DNA of 64,000 nt, from the NCBI GenBank assembly GCA_964395835.1, contig CAYNBJ010000002.1, positions 140,473 through 204,472 on the forward strand, in the 5' to 3' direction. This document shows positions 61,083 through 64,000 of the stretch, in pieces. Under the pieces are notes generated by a model that was not told the origin of the DNA, did not search any database, and worked only from the letters and a program-made list of their open reading frames with translations. Source of the DNA: LLD-282 sp964395835 (GTDB taxonomy: Bacteria; Pseudomonadota; Gammaproteobacteria; Berkiellales; Berkiellaceae). Within the stretch, counting starts at the first letter, position 1. Every line of letters begins with the position of its first letter. The translations under genes and the position numbers were made by a program.

Positions 61083-63650
61083 TCATTCTGTAGCTATCGG
61101 CTGTATGACGACCTGATCTTCATCACTAATGTCTGCTTTTAGCATGATCTGAGCATTCTGATTAGGGCGATTTTCTTCATGCTGACTAAGTAGATAAATT
61201 GATAAAGGATTTTCTATATATTTAGCAATAGCTCTTTTCAAGGGTCGAGCACCGTATTCTGCATCGAAGCCTTTTTCAGCAAGCAGGGCATATACTGCAG
61301 GTGCGCAAATGAGATTATACCCTAATTTATTTAAATGCTCTGTAAGTTTTTTCATATGTTGAATAACAATTTTTTCAACATCAGATCTATCTAAAGGATT
61401 AAAAATTGCGATTTCATCTATCCGATTAATCAGTTCCGGCTTAAGATGTGACAACAAAAGCTGATGCATTTTCCGATAAATTTCTGGATTAATTTTTTGT
61501 TGATATGGAATTATTTCGGAACCGATATTGGACGTCATAACGATTAAGCATTGCTCAAAAGAAACCGTTCGACCTTGAGAATCTGTTAATCGCCCTGCAT
61601 CTAAAACTTGCAACAAAATACTCAGTACATCTGGATGCGCTTTTTCTATTTCATCGAATAAAATAACGCTATATGGAGATCTACGAACTTTCTCTGTCAA
61701 AAATCCACCTTCTTCATATCCAATATACCCAGGAGGAGCGCCTATTAATCGAGAAACAGAATGTTTTTCCATAAACTCTGACATATCAAAACGAATCATA
61801 CAGTCACTGCTTGCAAAGAGAAATTTTGCTAGTTCTTTAGACAATTCTGTTTTTCCGACACCTGTTTTGCCTAAAAACAAAAAACTCGCCAAAGGTCTAG
61901 ATTCTCTATGTAGCCCTGCTTTAGATCGTAAAATGGTTTGTGAGACTCTTGTAATAACGTCATCCTGTCCGGAAATGTTTTCTTTCAATGTCTGCTCTAA
62001 AGACAGCAATCTTTTCTTTTCTTCTAGCATCATTTTAGCGAGAGGAATCCCCGTGGATTTCGAGATCACTTTCGCAATATCCTCAGCATTGACCTCTTCT
62101 TTTAACAAACGAAATTTTCTGTTTTCAGTGACAGCGATCTTTTGCATCATTTTTTCCAAATCAGGAATATCTCCATATTGGATTTTAGACATGAGTCCGA
62201 GATTTCCTTCCCTTTTAGCTTTTTCAAATTGTTCTTTCAATTCTTCCATTTTCTTTTTAAAACGCGCCTGTCCAAAAAGAGCATTTTTTTCTTCTTGCCA
62301 AATAGCATGTAGGTCACTGTATTCTTGATGTAAATTCAAAAGCGTTTGTTCTATATCTTCTAGACGATCTTTGTAAGTTCCAGCTTCCATTAATAACGCT
62401 TGTTTCTCAACTTGCAAATGTAAAATCTGAGAATGCATTTTTTCTAAAGCTTCTGGCATTGAGTCAATAGACATGCGCAAAGAGGCTGCTGCCTCATCAA
62501 GTAAATCGATTGCTTTATCAGGCAAATTGCGATCTGATATATATCGACTCGAAAGCTCTGCTGACGCGCTCAATGCTTCATCAAGAATTTTTACTCCATG
62601 ATGCACTTCATATTTTGACTTTAAACCTCTAAGTATCGCTAATGTTTCAGAAATTGATGGCTCTGTAATGATAATTTTTTCAAATCTACGCTCCAAGGCC
62701 ATATCTTTTTCAATATAATATTTATATTCTTTTAAAGTAGTTGCACCAATACATCTCAATATACCTCTCGCCAGCATTGGTTTGAGTAAATTTGCTGCAT
62801 CCATGGCACCATCAGACTTTCCTGCTCCTACCAGGGTGTGCATTTCATCAATAAAAACAATGTATTGATCAGGATGCTCCTCAATTTCATTCAGCAGGTT
62901 CTTGAGCCGCTCTTCAAATTCTCCGCGATATTTTGCACCAGCAACCAATGCACCCATATCTAAGACAAGAATTTCTTTTTCTATCAAGCTATCAGGTACC
63001 TCTTTATTGATAATTTTTTGCGCTAAACCTTCAACGATTGCTGTTTTTCCTACACCTGGTTCACCTATAAGGACTGGGTTGTTTTTTCGTCTTCTTTGCA
63101 GAATATGTATCGTTCTGCGAATTTCTTCATCGCGACCAATAACAGGATCGAGTTTTCCGTCTCTGGCCTGTTGACTGAGATTTTGAGTATATAGGTGTAG
63201 AGCACTATCTTCTGAAACCCCGTTGGCATCTGATAGAATTTTTTGTAGATCTGAATCTTTAACATTTAATAAAGAAAGAATTTTTTTGCTTTCTAAACCA
63301 CCATCTTGCGAAATAGCTAAAAGAAAAATTTCTTCTCCTACGTGTTTTTTATTAAATTTTTTAGCTAAATTCTTTGAAAATGCAATAATTCTTTGTAATC
63401 CTGGGGATATTTGAGGCTGATGATTTTCATGTCCTTCAGTCATTTTTGGTAAATCTTTTAGAATACGATCCAATTCGTTTTTGGCTCGCAGCAAATCATT
63501 TGGCGAAATAGACAATTTTTTTAAACAATTTTTTTGCTCTAATAACACACCCAATACATGTGCAATTTCAACTTGCAAAGATTTTTCTATTAACGCCACT
63601 TCATAAGCTTGCTGCATAGCATTTTTCATGCTTTGATTTAAAAAATCCAT
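61083..63650 (-). CDS. clpB: ATP-dependent chaperone ClpB
   Basis: The product has 855 residues from ATG 63650. This start is preferred over 63671 because AAGGAT lies 7 bp upstream and the N-terminus then matches ClpB. ClpB is the hexameric disaggregase that works with DnaK to rescue aggregated proteins. It has an N-terminal Clp_N repeat region (1-140), first AAA+ domain with GEPGVGKT (about 200-207) and IVFIDEMHTLVGAG, a coiled-coil middle domain (about 400-520), and second AAA+ domain with GKTGVGKTELSK (about 598-609) and RLTDSQGRTV. No sigma-32 promoter is convincingly visible. Confidence 0.96.
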   Translation of the reverse strand: MDFLNQSMKNAMQQAYEVALIEKSLQVEIAHVLGVLLEQKNCLKKLSISPNDLLRAKNELDRILKDLPKMTEGHENHQPQISPGLQRIIAFSKNLAKKFNKKHVGEEIFLLAISQDGGLESKKILSLLNVKDSDLQKILSDANGVSEDSALHLYTQNLSQQARDGKLDPVIGRDEEIRRTIHILQRRRKNNPVLIGEPGVGKTAIVEGLAQKIINKEVPDSLIEKEILVLDMGALVAGAKYRGEFEERLKNLLNEIEEHPDQYIVFIDEMHTLVGAGKSDGAMDAANLLKPMLARGILRCIGATTLKEYKYYIEKDMALERRFEKIIITEPSISETLAILRGLKSKYEVHHGVKILDEALSASAELSSRYISDRNLPDKAIDLLDEAAASLRMSIDSMPEALEKMHSQILHLQVEKQALLMEAGTYKDRLEDIEQTLLNLHQEYSDLHAIWQEEKNALFGQARFKKKMEELKEQFEKAKREGNLGLMSKIQYGDIPDLEKMMQKIAVTENRKFRLLKEEVNAEDIAKVISKSTGIPLAKMMLEEKKRLLSLEQTLKENISGQDDVITRVSQTILRSKAGLHRESRPLASFLFLGKTGVGKTELSKELAKFLFASSDCMIRFDMSEFMEKHSVSRLIGAPPGYIGYEEGGFLTEKVRRSPYSVILFDEIEKAHPDVLSILLQVLDAGRLTDSQGRTVSFEQCLIVMTSNIGSEIIPYQQKINPEIYRKMHQLLLSHLKPELINRIDEIAIFNPLDRSDVEKIVIQHMKKLTEHLNKLGYNLICAPAVYALLAEKGFDAEYGARPLKRAIAKYIENPLSIYLLSQHEENRPNQNAQIMLKADISDEDQVVIQPIATE

Positions 63651-63900
63651 CCTTCGATCCTTATTCTGCATAACAGGATATATATTTTTTATATGTGTTG
63701 TTTTAGAAATAATACAAGATATTTTTTAATAAAAATTTCAAAATATCTGTGGAACATCCGCGATTTTTTAAAAAACAAATAAAATGCAATTTTTCATTTC
63801 AATTGTAAAACAAGACAAAATATAGTCACAAAGCGATCAAAGTTAATCACACCTAACGCATTGAACAATCAATACTACCCCCTACGATTGTGAGTAAATG
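63651..63900. other. spacer upstream of clpB
   Basis: The A/T-rich region between clpB (-) and the promoter-like box at 63901 holds the clpB promoter. No gene, tRNA or clear hairpin is visible. A TTGAAA occurs on the minus strand near 63740 but lacks a well-spaced -10 partner. Confidence 0.35.
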
Positions 63901-63906
63901 TATAAT
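63901..63906 (+). promoter_or_regulatory. -10 promoter box (TATAAT) before a structured leader
   Basis: An exact TATAAT consensus with TGAGTAAATG before it stands just ahead of a stable hairpin. A -35 match at 17 bp is poor, so the box is a candidate only. Transcription would start near 63913. Confidence 0.4.
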
Positions 63907-63912
63907 CAGCAC

Positions 63913-64000
63913 GGTGAAAGACCCGAACTGGAGGATAGCGCTTTCCTCCAAGATCGGGGTAGAACAATATTGAACTGGATATTAAAACAGCTGGACCAAA
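63913..64000 (+). ncRNA. possible structured RNA or mRNA leader, cut by the window edge
   Basis: Two nested stems pair in order: CCCGA (63922-63926) with TCGGG (63954-63958), and inside them TGGAGGA (63929-63935) with TCCTCCA (63944-63950). No open frame starts downstream within the window. The G+C content of the stems stands out from the A/T-rich surroundings. It does not match tmRNA, 6S, SRP or RNase P RNA starts known to me. It could be a small RNA or the leader of the next gene. Confidence 0.4.

Overview
The window looks like chromosome of an A+T-rich, host-associated gammaproteobacterium, probably an obligate or near-obligate intracellular one. MutH, a YheS-type ABC-F protein, the pepA-lptF-lptG neighbourhood, TtcA, SdhE and a CBU_0592-like membrane protein point to Gammaproteobacteria. 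Seven intact ankyrin-repeat genes plus a small fragment and a decayed copy, a DXD glycosyltransferase of the toxin/effector type, several large orphan proteins and decayed genes point to life inside a eukaryotic cell. I see no tRNA, rRNA, CRISPR array or complete insertion sequence. Genus-level placement is not possible from the sequence alone.

Layout. 1-1.7 kb (+): end of an ABC transporter ATPase, a spermidine-synthase-like protein and MutH, closed by a strong hairpin. 1.8-6.2 kb (-): an orphan membrane protein, then a cyanide-insensitive-type bd quinol oxidase (cydA, cydB and a 41-residue DUF2474-like subunit). 6.6-19.9 kb: an ankyrin island of six intact repeat genes, one small ankyrin ORF and one frameshifted ankyrin pseudogene, with internal tandem duplications. 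20.2-22.8 kb (-): fabH-fabD-fabG. 22.9 kb (+): a secreted low-complexity protein. 23.7-28.8 kb (-): overlapping cytochrome c maturation genes ccmABCDEF-ccmH, a poorly conserved distal gene and a 46-residue membrane protein; ccmG is not here. 29.0-32.2 kb (-): a second large ankyrin protein that shares both its end domains with the one at 6.6-9.3 kb. 32.4-39.8 kb (-): yheS, valS, a nitroreductase, rluD and ttcA. 40.7-45.2 kb (-): pepA-lptF-lptG-rlmI, read as one unit. 45.5-46.3 kb: an RRM protein with a strong terminator, facing two tiny orphan genes. 46.4-48.5 kb: a VTT/DedA-like protein, sdhE and a DAACS transporter. 48.6-55.7 kb: an accessory stretch with the glycosyltransferase, its overlapping orphan partner, a FliA-type sigma factor, a rhomboid protease, a DUF3429-like protein, a repeat-bearing protein with a possible His-Me nuclease core, and two membrane proteins. 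55.7-59.4 kb: decayed DNA and an 887-residue orphan. 59.5-63.7 kb (-): lpdA and clpB. At the right edge a promoter-like box precedes a stable two-part hairpin, possibly the start of a structured RNA or leader.

How the genes work together. The core genes cover respiration (bd oxidase, cytochrome c maturation, SdhE, LpdA), envelope building (Lpt permeases, fatty-acid initiation and elongation), tRNA/rRNA modification (TtcA, RluD, RlmI), translation (ValS, YheS) and proteostasis (ClpB, PepA, rhomboid). The accessory genes look like an effector repertoire that is being duplicated and lost in the same stretches. Two genes shorter than 60 codons were found by reading between annotated genes: ccmD at 26789-26896 and a 46-codon membrane ORF at 23683-23823.
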